A stretch of 12,750 bases of DNA, taken from NCBI GenBank assembly GCA_003567055.1, contig PXAW01000578.1, positions 1 to 12,750 on the forward strand. The letters are read 5' to 3'. This stretch comes from Hyphomicrobiales bacterium (lineage in GTDB: Bacteria; Pseudomonadota; Alphaproteobacteria; Rhizobiales; Beijerinckiaceae). The number at the start of each line of letters is the position of its first letter. Within the stretch, counting starts at the first letter, position 1. Under the pieces are notes generated by a model, which was not told where the DNA came from, did no database searches, and was given only the letters and a program-made list of their open reading frames with translations. A program made the translations under genes and the position numbers. This document shows, one piece after another, positions 1-7,339 of the stretch.

Positions 1-65
1 CCACGCTCCGTCTGCATCTCGAAGGACCAGACATCCGGTTCGGATTTGAACAGCCAGTAAGCCAT
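1..65 (-). CDS. EVE domain-containing protein (partial, N-terminus only)
   Basis: Only the first 21 codons are in the window; the gene continues beyond the left edge. The translated start, MAYWLFKSEPDVWSFE, is the very characteristic opening of bacterial EVE-domain proteins (COG2947), a small PUA-like fold thought to bind modified bases in RNA or DNA. The ATG at 65 is preceded by CGAGG at a suitable distance. A second ATG lies 4 bases upstream at 69 but in another frame, and its translation does not resemble the family. The gene follows atzF on the same strand after 112 bases that contain hairpins, so it may be a separate transcription unit. The family call rests on this short N-terminus alone, and its cellular job cannot be told from here. 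Confidence 0.8.
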   Translation of the reverse strand, partial: MAYWLFKSEPDVWSFEMQTER

Positions 66-94
66 GCATGCCTCGGTAAACGCGCCTCGGGAAT

Positions 95-112
95 GACCGG
101 CACGGGCCGGTC
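95..112. repeat. Perfect 7-bp stem hairpin between atzF and the EVE gene
   Basis: GACCGGC (95-101) and GCCGGTC (106-112) are exact reverse complements around a 4-base loop. The hairpin lies about 30 bases upstream of the EVE gene start and 66 bases after the atzF stop, both on the minus strand. No run of T follows on either strand, so it is not a textbook intrinsic terminator. It could act as an mRNA 3'-end stabiliser for the atzF operon or as a leader hairpin for the EVE gene. The pairing is seen directly; any role is inferred. Confidence 0.45.
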
Positions 113-142
113 CGCGTGGGCGCTTCTAGCCTGATTCCGGGC

Positions 143-163
143 AAAAACCGAAGCGGAAATTCG
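143..163 (-). terminator. Weak candidate terminator after atzF
   Basis: Read on the minus strand just after the atzF stop, CGAA and TTCG can pair around a 7-base loop, and the stem is followed within two bases by TTTTT (plus-strand A run at 143-147). The stem is only 4 bp, so this is a marginal intrinsic terminator. It is listed because it is the only T run in the gap and sits where the operon would be expected to end. Confidence 0.25.
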
Positions 164-177
164 CCGCCGTTATACGT

Positions 178-2007
178 TCAGACCCGCGCCGCGTCGCCGG
201 CTTGGCGCGATGCAAGGTAACCGCGCCAGCCGCCGAAGCCGCTGATATCCTGCGCGCCGGCAAGCCCGGCGCTCTCGCACAGGAAACCGGTGACAAGGCT
301 GCCGTCTTCCAGTGCGATCCGGCCCAGCCCGAGCGGGGCGGGGATCTGCGCAAGCAGCGCGCCGATCGCGGTTTGCGGCAGGGCCCAGATTTCCAACGCG
401 ATAGCGTGACCGCCGTTCTCCCGGCGCAACAGGCCGGGACGCGCCGGCGGGCCGCCGGCGAGCGCATGGAAGCCGTAGCCTCGGGCCGTGCGGGATTCAC
501 GCAGGAAACGCCCGCCCAGTTCCAGAAGCTGGCCGTTCAGGGGCAGCCCCGCCATATGCGCGCCGCAGACCGCAATCGCCATCTCGTCATCGGCGGGTTC
601 CGCCGGCATTGCGGGGGCGGCGATACCCGTCACCGCCTGCGTGAGCCGCGATGCTTCCGCCGCGAGCCGCCCGTCGGCTCCCGCCCGGCCGATCAGCGTG
701 ACGCTGCCCGGACGCCCGTCCTCGCGCGGCGCGACGGGGATGGTGAGCGCGCAGAGATCGAGCAGATTGACGAAATTGGTATAGGTCCCGAGATTGCTGT
801 TGGGCGTGATCGGGTCGGCGGCGAGATCGGCGCAGCTGTAGAAACGCGGAATGCTCGGCACCACGAGATAATCGAAACCCGCCATCAGCTGCACGCAGTG
901 CCGCCGCAGCTCTGCGAGGCGATACATCCCGCGAAAGGCATCCAGAGCGCTCATCCCCCGCGCCTTGCCGATCACCTCCCGGGTGACCGGGTGGATCGCA
1001 TCCGGGTCGCGCTCCATGAGATCCGCGATCACGCTGTAGCGCTCGGCCACCCAGGCGCCGTCATAAAGCATCTGTGCGACATCGTGGAACGGGCCGAAAT
1101 CGATGGCGCTGATCTCGGCCCCGCGCCGGCGCAGGGTGTCGAGCGTCGCCGAGAAACTCTCCGCCTGCACCGCGTCACCGAAGAAGCGCAGGCTCGCATG
1201 GTCAGGCACGGCGATGCGCGGTGCGGGAAGCGGCGCCGGCGGGGGCGCCATGCGCAGGGGCCGCGCATAGGCATCGGCCTCGTCGTAGCCCGCCATCACG
1301 GCACAGACGGCATAGGCGTCCTCGACGCTGCGGGCGAAGACCGAGATCGTATCGAGGGTGCGGCAGGCGGGAACCACACCCCCGGCGGAGACCGCGCCCA
1401 GGGTCGGCTTGAGGCCGACGATGCCATTGAGCGCCGCCGGCACCCGGCCCGATCCCGCCGTATCGGTTCCAAGTGCGAAGGGCACCACCCCATGGGCCAC
1501 CACCACGGCGGAGCCGGAGGAAGAGCCGCCGGGGACGATGGCCGGGTCGAGGGCGTTGCGCGGCACAGGGTGCGGCGTGCGGGTGCCGACGAGACCGGTG
1601 GCGAACTGGTCGAGATTGGTCTTGCCGATGGGGATCGCCCCGGCTTCACGCAGCCGCGCCACGGCGAAGGCATCCGCTTTCGGATGCCGGGTAAAGGCCT
1701 CGCAGCCGGCACTGGTCGGCATGCCGGCCACGTCGATATTGTCCTTCACGGCGAAGGGCACGCCCCAGAGCGGCCTTGCGGGATCGAAGGGGCCGAGCGC
1801 ATCGGCCTTGGCCAGAAGGGTTTGCGCCTCTTCCAGATGGATGAAGATCCCCGGATCATCGATTTCCGCCAGCCGCGCCAGCAATGCGGCCATCACGGCG
1901 CGCGGCGTGATGCCGTCTGCATAGGCCACGCGCAGATCCGCCAGGGTGCAGGGCAGGTCTTCGAGGCCGGCGGCATGATCGGATGGGATGAACCTGTCGA
2001 CGGACAT
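178..2007 (-). CDS. atzF: Allophanate hydrolase (AtzF/TrzF type)
   Basis: Predicted to hydrolyse allophanate (urea-1-carboxylate) to ammonia and CO2 in the cytoplasm, the last step of urea-amidolyase, biuret and cyanurate breakdown. The 609-residue protein has an amidase-signature domain (about 1-465) with the Lys-Ser-Ser triad visible as K88 (AVKDN), S162 (PGGSSSGS) and S186 (TDTAGSGRVPA). The spacing of these residues matches what I recall for characterised AtzF. A C-terminal domain (about 475-600, AVCGAHMAGLPLN to GFGGWRGYL) is specific to allophanate hydrolases and separates it from plain amidases. The ATG at 2007 was chosen because AAGGAG lies six bases upstream; an in-frame ATG at 2022 overlaps the stop of the preceding ABC gene and lacks such a site. 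It is the last gene of the transporter operon, 11 bases after the ATPase gene. No urea carboxylase, biuret hydrolase or cyanurate hydrolase gene is in the window, so the source of allophanate is not shown. Confidence 0.93.
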   Translation of the reverse strand: MSVDRFIPSDHAAGLEDLPCTLADLRVAYADGITPRAVMAALLARLAEIDDPGIFIHLEEAQTLLAKADALGPFDPARPLWGVPFAVKDNIDVAGMPTSAGCEAFTRHPKADAFAVARLREAGAIPIGKTNLDQFATGLVGTRTPHPVPRNALDPAIVPGGSSSGSAVVVAHGVVPFALGTDTAGSGRVPAALNGIVGLKPTLGAVSAGGVVPACRTLDTISVFARSVEDAYAVCAVMAGYDEADAYARPLRMAPPPAPLPAPRIAVPDHASLRFFGDAVQAESFSATLDTLRRRGAEISAIDFGPFHDVAQMLYDGAWVAERYSVIADLMERDPDAIHPVTREVIGKARGMSALDAFRGMYRLAELRRHCVQLMAGFDYLVVPSIPRFYSCADLAADPITPNSNLGTYTNFVNLLDLCALTIPVAPREDGRPGSVTLIGRAGADGRLAAEASRLTQAVTGIAAPAMPAEPADDEMAIAVCGAHMAGLPLNGQLLELGGRFLRESRTARGYGFHALAGGPPARPGLLRRENGGHAIALEIWALPQTAIGALLAQIPAPLGLGRIALEDGSLVTGFLCESAGLAGAQDISGFGGWRGYLASRQAGDAARV

Positions 2008-2020
2008 GAAACGCTCCTTC
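2002..2020 (-). promoter_or_regulatory. Strong Shine-Dalgarno deciding the atzF start
   Basis: On the minus strand AAGGAG is followed by six bases and the ATG at 2007. It lies immediately after the TGA of the ATPase gene (2021-2019) and includes codons of the longer alternative frame that starts at 2022. This supports re-initiation or independent loading of ribosomes at atzF rather than use of the overlapping upstream ATG. Confidence 0.6.
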
Positions 2021-3674
2021 ATTCTGCGGCCTTGACGGTTTCGCCGGGGAGGCGGTCCAGAACCGGCGGTTTCGGTGCCGCCGCGAGCAGCGCGCGCGTA
2101 TAGGGATGCTCGGGATCCTGCATCACCCTTGCCGACGGCCCGGCCTCGACGATGAGCCCGTCGCGCATGACGAGGACATGGTCGCAGAGCAGGCGCACCA
2201 CGTTGAGATCGTGGCTGACGAAGAGATAGGTCATGTTCAGCCGCGCCCGCAGATCGGCCAGCAGGTTGAGCACCACCGCCTGGATCGAGACGTCGAGGGC
2301 GGCGGTGGGCTCGTCCAGGATCAGGAAATCGGGATCGAGGGCGATGGCGCGCGCGATCCCCACCCGCGCCTTCTGGCCGCCCGAGAGCTGGTGCGGATAG
2401 CGCGTGAGCAGATGTCCCGGCAGGCCGGTGAGATGAGCAAGTTCGTCCACCCGCACCCCGAGACGCTTGCCGGACATGCCGCCGAGCCGCCGCAACGGTT
2501 CGGCGATCGCATCGAAGGCGTTGTGGCGCGGGTTGAGGCTGTCGGTGGCATCCTGGAAGACCATCTGGATGCGCCCCCGGCGCGGATCGCGGGCGAAGCG
2601 ATCGGCGGGAATGCCGGCAATGTCACTGCCGTCGAAGACGATGGCGCCGGCGCTCGGATCGAGCAGGCGCACCAGCATGGCGGATGTGGTCGACTTGCCG
2701 CAGCCCGATTCGCCCACGAGCCCGACCGATTGCCCTTCGCGGATATCGAAGGAGATTCCCTTCACGGCCTGGACCGGTCCGGACTTGCCCGCGAAGGTCT
2801 TTTCGAGGCCGACCACTTCGATAAGCTTGCGGCGACCGGGACTGTGCGGCGGCTCGGGGCTGCGCGCCTCGGCGGGCAGGAGCTCGCGGATTGCGACACC
2901 CGGGCGCGGCGTCGCGTCGATCAGCTTGCGGGTATAGGGGTGCCGGGCTGCCGCAAACAGCGTCGCGGAGGCGCCGCTCTCGACGATCTCGCCATCCTTC
3001 ATCACCGCGAGGCGATCGCTGTATTGCGCGGCGAGGCCCAGATCATGGGTGATGATGATCGCCGACATGCCGCGCGCGCTGATCAGCTCGCGCACCAGAT
3101 CCATCACCGCCTTCTGGGTGGTGATGTCGAGCCCGGTCGTGGGTTCGTCGGCGATCAGGAGTTTCGGATTGCAGGCGAGCGCGATGGCGATCACCACGCG
3201 CTGGCACATGCCGCCGGAGAGCTCGAACGGATAGGCGTGATAGCGCGCAGCCGCATCGCGGATCTTCACCGCTTCGAGCGCTTCGATGGCTTTCGCCTTC
3301 GCATCACGGCGCCCGGCCCGGCCATGTTGCAGCAAGACATCCTCGATCTGCTTGCCGATCTTGCGGATCGGGTTGAGCGCCGCGCGCGGGTTCTGGAAGA
3401 TCATCGAGATCTCGCGCCCCCGGATCGCCCGCATCGCCCCCTCGCGGGCCCGGCGCAGATCCTGCCCGTTCCAGCTGATCTCGCCGGCACTGATGCTGCC
3501 GCCGGCATCGAGGATGCGCATCAGGGCGTAGGAGGTGACCGATTTCCCCGATCCCGATTCGCCGACGATGCCGAGCGTCTCGCCGGGGCTGAGATCGAAG
3601 GAGATGCCGCGCACCGCCTCGACCGCGCCGCGACGGGTGCGGAAACCGACGACCAGATCCTTGACCGAAAGCAT
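2019..3674 (-). CDS. Dipeptide/oligopeptide-type ABC transporter, fused double ATPase (DppD-DppF)
   Basis: A cytoplasmic subunit that would power the permeases encoded just upstream. The 551-residue chain holds two complete ATPase domains. The first has Walker A GESGSGKS at 38-45, signature LSGGM at 152-156, Walker B LLIADEPT at 172-179 and switch His210. The second has Walker A GESGCGKS at 321-328, LSGGQ at 430-434, FLILDEPT at 450-457 and His488. Each half ends with the HPYTR element (about 245 and 523) typical of Opp/Dpp ATPases, which normally are two separate proteins. The half-sites are all intact, so both domains should bind ATP. The start at 3674 (MLSVKDLVV) is preceded by GAGGAG and lies ten bases after the dppC-like stop; a longer frame from 3728 would run into that gene. 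The fused form is known in peptide/nickel-type and GsiA-like transporters, so substrate cannot be told from it. Confidence 0.93.
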   Translation of the reverse strand: MLSVKDLVVGFRTRRGAVEAVRGISFDLSPGETLGIVGESGSGKSVTSYALMRILDAGGSISAGEISWNGQDLRRAREGAMRAIRGREISMIFQNPRAALNPIRKIGKQIEDVLLQHGRAGRRDAKAKAIEALEAVKIRDAAARYHAYPFELSGGMCQRVVIAIALACNPKLLIADEPTTGLDITTQKAVMDLVRELISARGMSAIIITHDLGLAAQYSDRLAVMKDGEIVESGASATLFAAARHPYTRKLIDATPRPGVAIRELLPAEARSPEPPHSPGRRKLIEVVGLEKTFAGKSGPVQAVKGISFDIREGQSVGLVGESGCGKSTTSAMLVRLLDPSAGAIVFDGSDIAGIPADRFARDPRRGRIQMVFQDATDSLNPRHNAFDAIAEPLRRLGGMSGKRLGVRVDELAHLTGLPGHLLTRYPHQLSGGQKARVGIARAIALDPDFLILDEPTAALDVSIQAVVLNLLADLRARLNMTYLFVSHDLNVVRLLCDHVLVMRDGLIVEAGPSARVMQDPEHPYTRALLAAAPKPPVLDRLPGETVKAAE

Positions 3675-3684
3675 GGCGGGCTCC

Positions 3685-4557
3685 TCAGGTGCGGCGTCTG
3701 GGATCGACGATGTCGCGCAGACCGTCACCCATCAGGTTGAAGGTGAAGACCGCGAGCATCAGCCAGAGACCGGGGAACAGCGCGATCCACCAATGTCCCG
3801 AGACGATGAAATTCGCCCCTTCCGCCACCATGATCCCCCATTCCGGCGTCGGCGGGCGCACGCCCAGCCCGATGAAGGAGAGCCCGGCGGCGTTGAGGAT
3901 GGCCCAGCCCATATTCAGCGAGACCTGCACCATCATCGGCGGCAGGGCGTTGGGGAAGATGTGGAAGGCCAGCACCCGCGCATGGGAATTGCCGGCCAGC
4001 CGCGCAGCCAGGGCGAAGCCGGCCTCGCGCCGGATATTCACCTCCGCGCGCACCACCCGCGCGTAGAATGGGATATTGATGATCGCGGTGGCGTAGATGA
4101 TGTTTTCCACCGAATTGCCCAGGGCCGCGACGATCCCCATCGCCAGAATGAAGAGCGGGAAGGCCATGATCGTATCGAGGATGCGGTTGAGCAGCGCGTC
4201 GATCCAGCCGCCCCAATAGCCGGCGACGGCCCCGAGAAAGGCCCCGATCACGAAGGAGATCGCCACGGCGGCGACCGAAATCGTCAGATCGAGGCGCGTC
4301 GCCACGATCACCCGTGAGAACACGTCGCGCCCCAGCTGGTCGGTACCGAACCAGTGCGCCGCCGAGGGCGCCTCGAGCGCGCGCGCGGAATTCGTCGCCA
4401 GCGGATCATAGGGCACCACATACGGGCCGATCAGCGCCGACAGCACGATGAAGCCGAACAGCGCGAAGGACAGGGCCGTGACCGGGTTTTCACGCAGCAC
4501 GTAAACGATATGCGCGACCTGTCCCGAAGCGGCGGAGGGTGAGGCGGGGCTGCTCAT
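3685..4557 (-). CDS. ABC transporter permease, DppC/OppC type
   Basis: An inner-membrane permease of 290 residues, the usual length for DppC-like subunits. It has an N-terminal OppC-like segment with the first membrane span near 28-48, then the GTDQLGRDVFSR element (71-82) that typifies this subfamily. Several further spans follow, and the cytoplasmic EAA loop lies at about 171-200 (EVNIRREAGFALAARLAG), where the ATPase docks. The C-terminus (GLRDIVDPRRRT) is also typical. Its ATG at 4557 overlaps the stop of the other permease in an ATGA, and no clear ribosome site precedes it, so translational coupling is likely. It would pair with the DppB-like subunit; the substrate is not shown by the sequence. 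Confidence 0.94.
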   Translation of the reverse strand: MSSPASPSAASGQVAHIVYVLRENPVTALSFALFGFIVLSALIGPYVVPYDPLATNSARALEAPSAAHWFGTDQLGRDVFSRVIVATRLDLTISVAAVAISFVIGAFLGAVAGYWGGWIDALLNRILDTIMAFPLFILAMGIVAALGNSVENIIYATAIINIPFYARVVRAEVNIRREAGFALAARLAGNSHARVLAFHIFPNALPPMMVQVSLNMGWAILNAAGLSFIGLGVRPPTPEWGIMVAEGANFIVSGHWWIALFPGLWLMLAVFTFNLMGDGLRDIVDPRRRT

Positions 4558-5579
4558 TTCGCGGAGAATCCGATGCGCGGATCGATCAGCGCGTAGCTCA
4601 GATCGATCAGGAGATTGAGCAGGACGAAGAGCAAAGCCATCGCCAGCACGAAGCCCTGCACGGCGGCGTAATCCGATTGCACCAGCGCCTCGACGGCATA
4701 GGAGCCGATCCCCGGCCAGGCGAAGACCTTCTCGACCAGCACATTGGCGCCGAGCACGAAGGAGAACACCATGCCCAGCGTCGTCACCACCGGCAGCAGC
4801 GCATTGCGGAAGGCATAGCCGAACAGCACCTTGGACGGGCTCAGCCCGGCGGCGCGGGCGGTGCGGATATAATCGGAGGAGAGCGCGCCCAGCATCGCGG
4901 CGCGGGTCATGCGCGCGATCGGGGCGAGGGTGAACAAAGCCAGCGTGATCGCCGGCAGGGCGATCTGGCGCAGAGCCCCGAAGAAGGTCTCGGTATCGCC
5001 GTCGATCAGCGTATCGATCAGATGGAAACCCGTTACCCGGGGCGGATCGAAATAGATGAAATCGAGCCGGCCCAGCGGCGAGGGCGCCCAGCCGAGCAGG
5101 TAATAGAAGACGTAGATCAGGAGGATCCCGGTGAAGAAGGTCGGCAGCGAGACCCCCGCCGTCACCACGACCCGGCAGAGCTGGTCGATCCAGCTGCCCT
5201 GGTGCACGGCGGCGAGCAGGCCCAGCGGGATCGCCACGAGACAGGCCAGAAGCAACGCGGTGAGCGTCAGTTCGAGAGAGGCCGGCAGGCGCATGGCGAG
5301 ATCGGTCACCACCGGCTGGCCCGTCACCACCGAGCGCCCGAGATCGCCCTGGAGCAACGCCCCGCAATAGATCAGGAATTGCTGGATCAGCGGCTTGTCG
5401 AGCCCGAGCGCCTCGCGCACCTGGGCGATCGATTCCGGCGTGGCGGCCAGCCCGGCAAATTGTACGGCAGGGTCACCGGGCAGCGCCCGCGTCAGGATGA
5501 AGCTGATCACGACGACCCCGGCAATGACCGGGATCGTCTGAGCCAGGCGCCAGAGAACGGGATGTCCGCGCCCCGCCAT
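4554..5579 (-). CDS. ABC transporter permease, DppB/OppB type
   Basis: An inner-membrane permease of 341 residues. The N-terminal span (about 10-30, LAQTIPVIAGVVVISFILTR) runs into LPGDPA, the hallmark of DppB/OppB/NikB proteins. The region up to GDLGRSVVTGQPV and the EAA loop (SSDYIRTARAAGLSPSKVLF, about residues 230-250) are also typical, as is the ending LIDPRIGF. The ATG at 5579 lies only three bases after the binding-protein stop, and the last four bases overlap the DppC-like start. It is the second gene of the five-gene operon. Insertions such as the stretch near 168-200 (SPLGRLDFIYFDPPRVTG) are normal for the family. Confidence 0.94.
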   Translation of the reverse strand: MAGRGHPVLWRLAQTIPVIAGVVVISFILTRALPGDPAVQFAGLAATPESIAQVREALGLDKPLIQQFLIYCGALLQGDLGRSVVTGQPVVTDLAMRLPASLELTLTALLLACLVAIPLGLLAAVHQGSWIDQLCRVVVTAGVSLPTFFTGILLIYVFYYLLGWAPSPLGRLDFIYFDPPRVTGFHLIDTLIDGDTETFFGALRQIALPAITLALFTLAPIARMTRAAMLGALSSDYIRTARAAGLSPSKVLFGYAFRNALLPVVTTLGMVFSFVLGANVLVEKVFAWPGIGSYAVEALVQSDYAAVQGFVLAMALLFVLLNLLIDLSYALIDPRIGFSAK

Positions 5580-5582
5580 GGC

Positions 5583-7190
5583 TCAGGCTTCCCCGCCATT
5601 CAGGGGGCGCACGTCGAGCTGGCGGTGGAACCAGAATTCGTAGCCCCCTGCCCCGTTCATGGCGACGTTCAGCGCGGGCTGGTAGAGCGGGATGCGCGGC
5701 AGATCCTCGATCACATGCGCAAACATCTCCTTGATCAGCGGCGCATATTCCGGATCGTCCATCGCCATGTGCAGGGTGCGTTCGGTCAGTTCGTGGACCG
5801 CTTCGCTCTCATAGGCGGAGGAGTTGAACAGCCGGTCCTTCTGATAGGCCCAGAAGAAGTAGTAGCAGGGCGTGTTCAGCCAGCCGCCGAAATTCTCCAG
5901 ATGCAGATCGAGGGATTTGTCGACGAGCGCCACGGTGCGCCAGTTGGCACCGGGAATGCGATCCACCGTGACCGTGATCCCGATCCGCCCGAGCGCCTCC
6001 TGGATCAGCAGGGCTGTCGGCTCCATCCAGTCGACCAGATCGAGGCTGATCGAGAGGGTGACCTCGAAACCGTCGGGATAGCCCGATTGCGCCAGATAGT
6101 CGCGCGCCGTGTCGAGGTTCGTGTCATAGGGGAAGGGGCGCGGCCAGGCGATGTCGTCGATCTCCTCCGGCCCGCCCCAGAGCTTCGCCCCCCGGCCATA
6201 GGCCGCGCTCTCGAAAATCGCCTCATAGGGCACCGCATAGGCCACGGCCTTGCGGACATTCGCGTCCTGGAAGGGGCCGAATTTGGAATTCAGGCACAGG
6301 CAGTGCATGCAATTCTCGATCGGGGTCGAATGTACGGTCAGGCGATCGGCCAGTTCGGCGGCGTCGCGATCGGGAATGTCCATCGAGATCTGAACGTCGC
6401 CGCGCTCGACCAGCGCCCGGCGGGTTGCGGCGGAGGGGACCTCGCGCACGATGACCCGGCGGATCGCGGGCAGTTCGCCACCGACCCAGGCGTCATTGCG
6501 CTCATAGACGAGCTGCTGCCCCTGATCCCAGCGCGCCACCTTGTAGGCGCCCGAGCCGGCCGGGTTCATGTGCAGATATTCCATCGCCCAGGGATCGTCG
6601 CCGGTGGCATTGGCCTTGGCCACCTTCGAATTGATGATGAAGGGAACCGGAACGGCGAGATTGGGCAGCGACAGTTTGGAGGGGTAGTCGAGCCTGACCA
6701 CGAAGGTCTCCTCGTCGATCGCCTCGAACTGGTCGGGCCGGAAGAAGCCGCCCGCGCGCATCTGCGTGGTGGGAAAGCCGCCGGCCAGCACGGCGCGGTC
6801 GAAGGACCATTTCACGTCCTCGGCGGTGACCTTCGTGCCGTCCCAGAAGGTCGCGTCGGGCTTGAGCTTGAAGGTGATGGTCAGCCCGTCATCGGAGATC
6901 GTCCAGCTCTCGGCCAGTTCCGGAACGATGGTGTCGTAATCGTAGGACATCTCGCCGGTGGGCAATTGCTTGGCACCGAAGCCGACCAGCCGGTCATAGC
7001 AGTTGATTGCGACCTGATAGCTCGCGCGGTTGGTGCCCACGCGATGCAGATCGAGGCTGTTGATGGTCTGGCCGAAGACGGTGACGAGCGTATCGCGCGC
7101 CTGCGCCTCGGCGGGCAGGATGCGCAGGAAGGGCAGGATACCGGCGCTGGCGGCTGAAGCGAGGAAGGCGCGGCGATCGAGTGACGACAT
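5583..7190 (-). CDS. Periplasmic substrate-binding protein, family 5 (Dpp/Opp type), Tat-like signal
   Basis: Solute receptor of the ABC importer, first gene of the operon. The 535-residue protein begins with a twin-arginine type signal, DRRAFLASAASAGILPFL (residues 5-22), with a likely cleavage after AEA near residue 29. Family 5 landmarks follow: LVPELAESW-like IVPELAESWTIS (88-99), FKLKPDATFWDGTKVTAEDVKWSFDR (107-132), NPAGSGAYKVARW (209-221), and FGPFQDANVRKAVAYAV (304-320). An unusual C-X2-C-X-C cluster (C294, C297, C299) lies on the strand just before that last motif. The start at 7190 has a GGAG-type ribosome site and gives a signal at the N-terminus; the frame remains open upstream to 7316 but that would put the signal 42 residues inside. 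Ligand is unknown: peptides, nickel and other small molecules are all bound by this family, and the downstream atzF hints at a urea-derived nitrogen compound. Confidence 0.92.
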   Translation of the reverse strand: MSSLDRRAFLASAASAGILPFLRILPAEAQARDTLVTVFGQTINSLDLHRVGTNRASYQVAINCYDRLVGFGAKQLPTGEMSYDYDTIVPELAESWTISDDGLTITFKLKPDATFWDGTKVTAEDVKWSFDRAVLAGGFPTTQMRAGGFFRPDQFEAIDEETFVVRLDYPSKLSLPNLAVPVPFIINSKVAKANATGDDPWAMEYLHMNPAGSGAYKVARWDQGQQLVYERNDAWVGGELPAIRRVIVREVPSAATRRALVERGDVQISMDIPDRDAAELADRLTVHSTPIENCMHCLCLNSKFGPFQDANVRKAVAYAVPYEAIFESAAYGRGAKLWGGPEEIDDIAWPRPFPYDTNLDTARDYLAQSGYPDGFEVTLSISLDLVDWMEPTALLIQEALGRIGITVTVDRIPGANWRTVALVDKSLDLHLENFGGWLNTPCYYFFWAYQKDRLFNSSAYESEAVHELTERTLHMAMDDPEYAPLIKEMFAHVIEDLPRIPLYQPALNVAMNGAGGYEFWFHRQLDVRPLNGGEA

Positions 7191-7270
7191 GGCAGGCTCC
7201 GGGAACGGGGTGGGCGGAAGCGGTGGCGGGGAATCGCGGTCGATCCCGAGAATGCGCCGAGCATGCCGCG

Positions 7271-7298
7271 TTGCACCCGGTTCGTGAAATGCTAAGAT
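7271..7298 (+). promoter_or_regulatory. Possible lysR promoter
   Basis: TTGCAC (7271-7276) and TAAGAT (7293-7298) are 16 bases apart, a weak match to a sigma-70 promoter (3/6 and 4/6). The -10 overlaps the left inverted repeat of the region, which would allow autorepression of the LysR gene. Promoter matches in GC-rich DNA are unreliable; no convincing minus-strand promoter for the transporter operon could be picked out. Confidence 0.25.
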
Positions 7299-7303
7299 TT
7301 CAC
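7284..7303. promoter_or_regulatory. Inverted repeat, candidate LysR-type operator 1
   Basis: GTGAAAT (7284-7290) and ATTTCAC (7297-7303) are exact reverse complements with a 6-base spacer. T7285 and A7297 fit the T-N11-A pattern of LysR-type regulators. The site lies in the divergent region, 94 bases upstream of the transporter start and 37 bases before the lysR start. The repeat is seen directly; its binding by the neighbouring regulator is inferred. Confidence 0.55.
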
Positions 7304-7309
7304 AGGATC

Positions 7310-7326
7310 GGTGCATTCAATGCACC
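7310..7326. promoter_or_regulatory. Inverted repeat, candidate LysR-type operator 2
   Basis: GGTGCATT and AATGCACC form a perfect 17-bp palindrome around a central C. Its core, T7312 to A7324, is a fully symmetric T-N11-A LysR box. Half-sites GTGCATT and GTGAAAT resemble those of the repeat at 7284-7303, and the two centres are about 24-25 bp apart, as expected for paired sites of a LysR tetramer. It lies 14 bases before the lysR start and 120 bases upstream of the transporter operon, a plausible recognition site for activating that operon. Confidence 0.6.
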
Positions 7327-7339
7327 ACTGGAGGCAGAC

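Noticed and set aside
202..2103. 633-codon plus-strand open frame opposite atzF, and 544 codons at 2106-3740 opposite the ATPase gene
   Set aside because: Same reason: antisense to well-supported genes, low-complexity composition and no family motif.
4539..7157. 872-codon open frame on the plus strand, opposite the permease and binding-protein genes
   Set aside because: The minus strand encodes clear ABC transporter proteins here. The plus-strand product is rich in Arg, His, Asp, Glu and Gly with no recognisable domain, as expected for an antisense shadow in GC-rich DNA.
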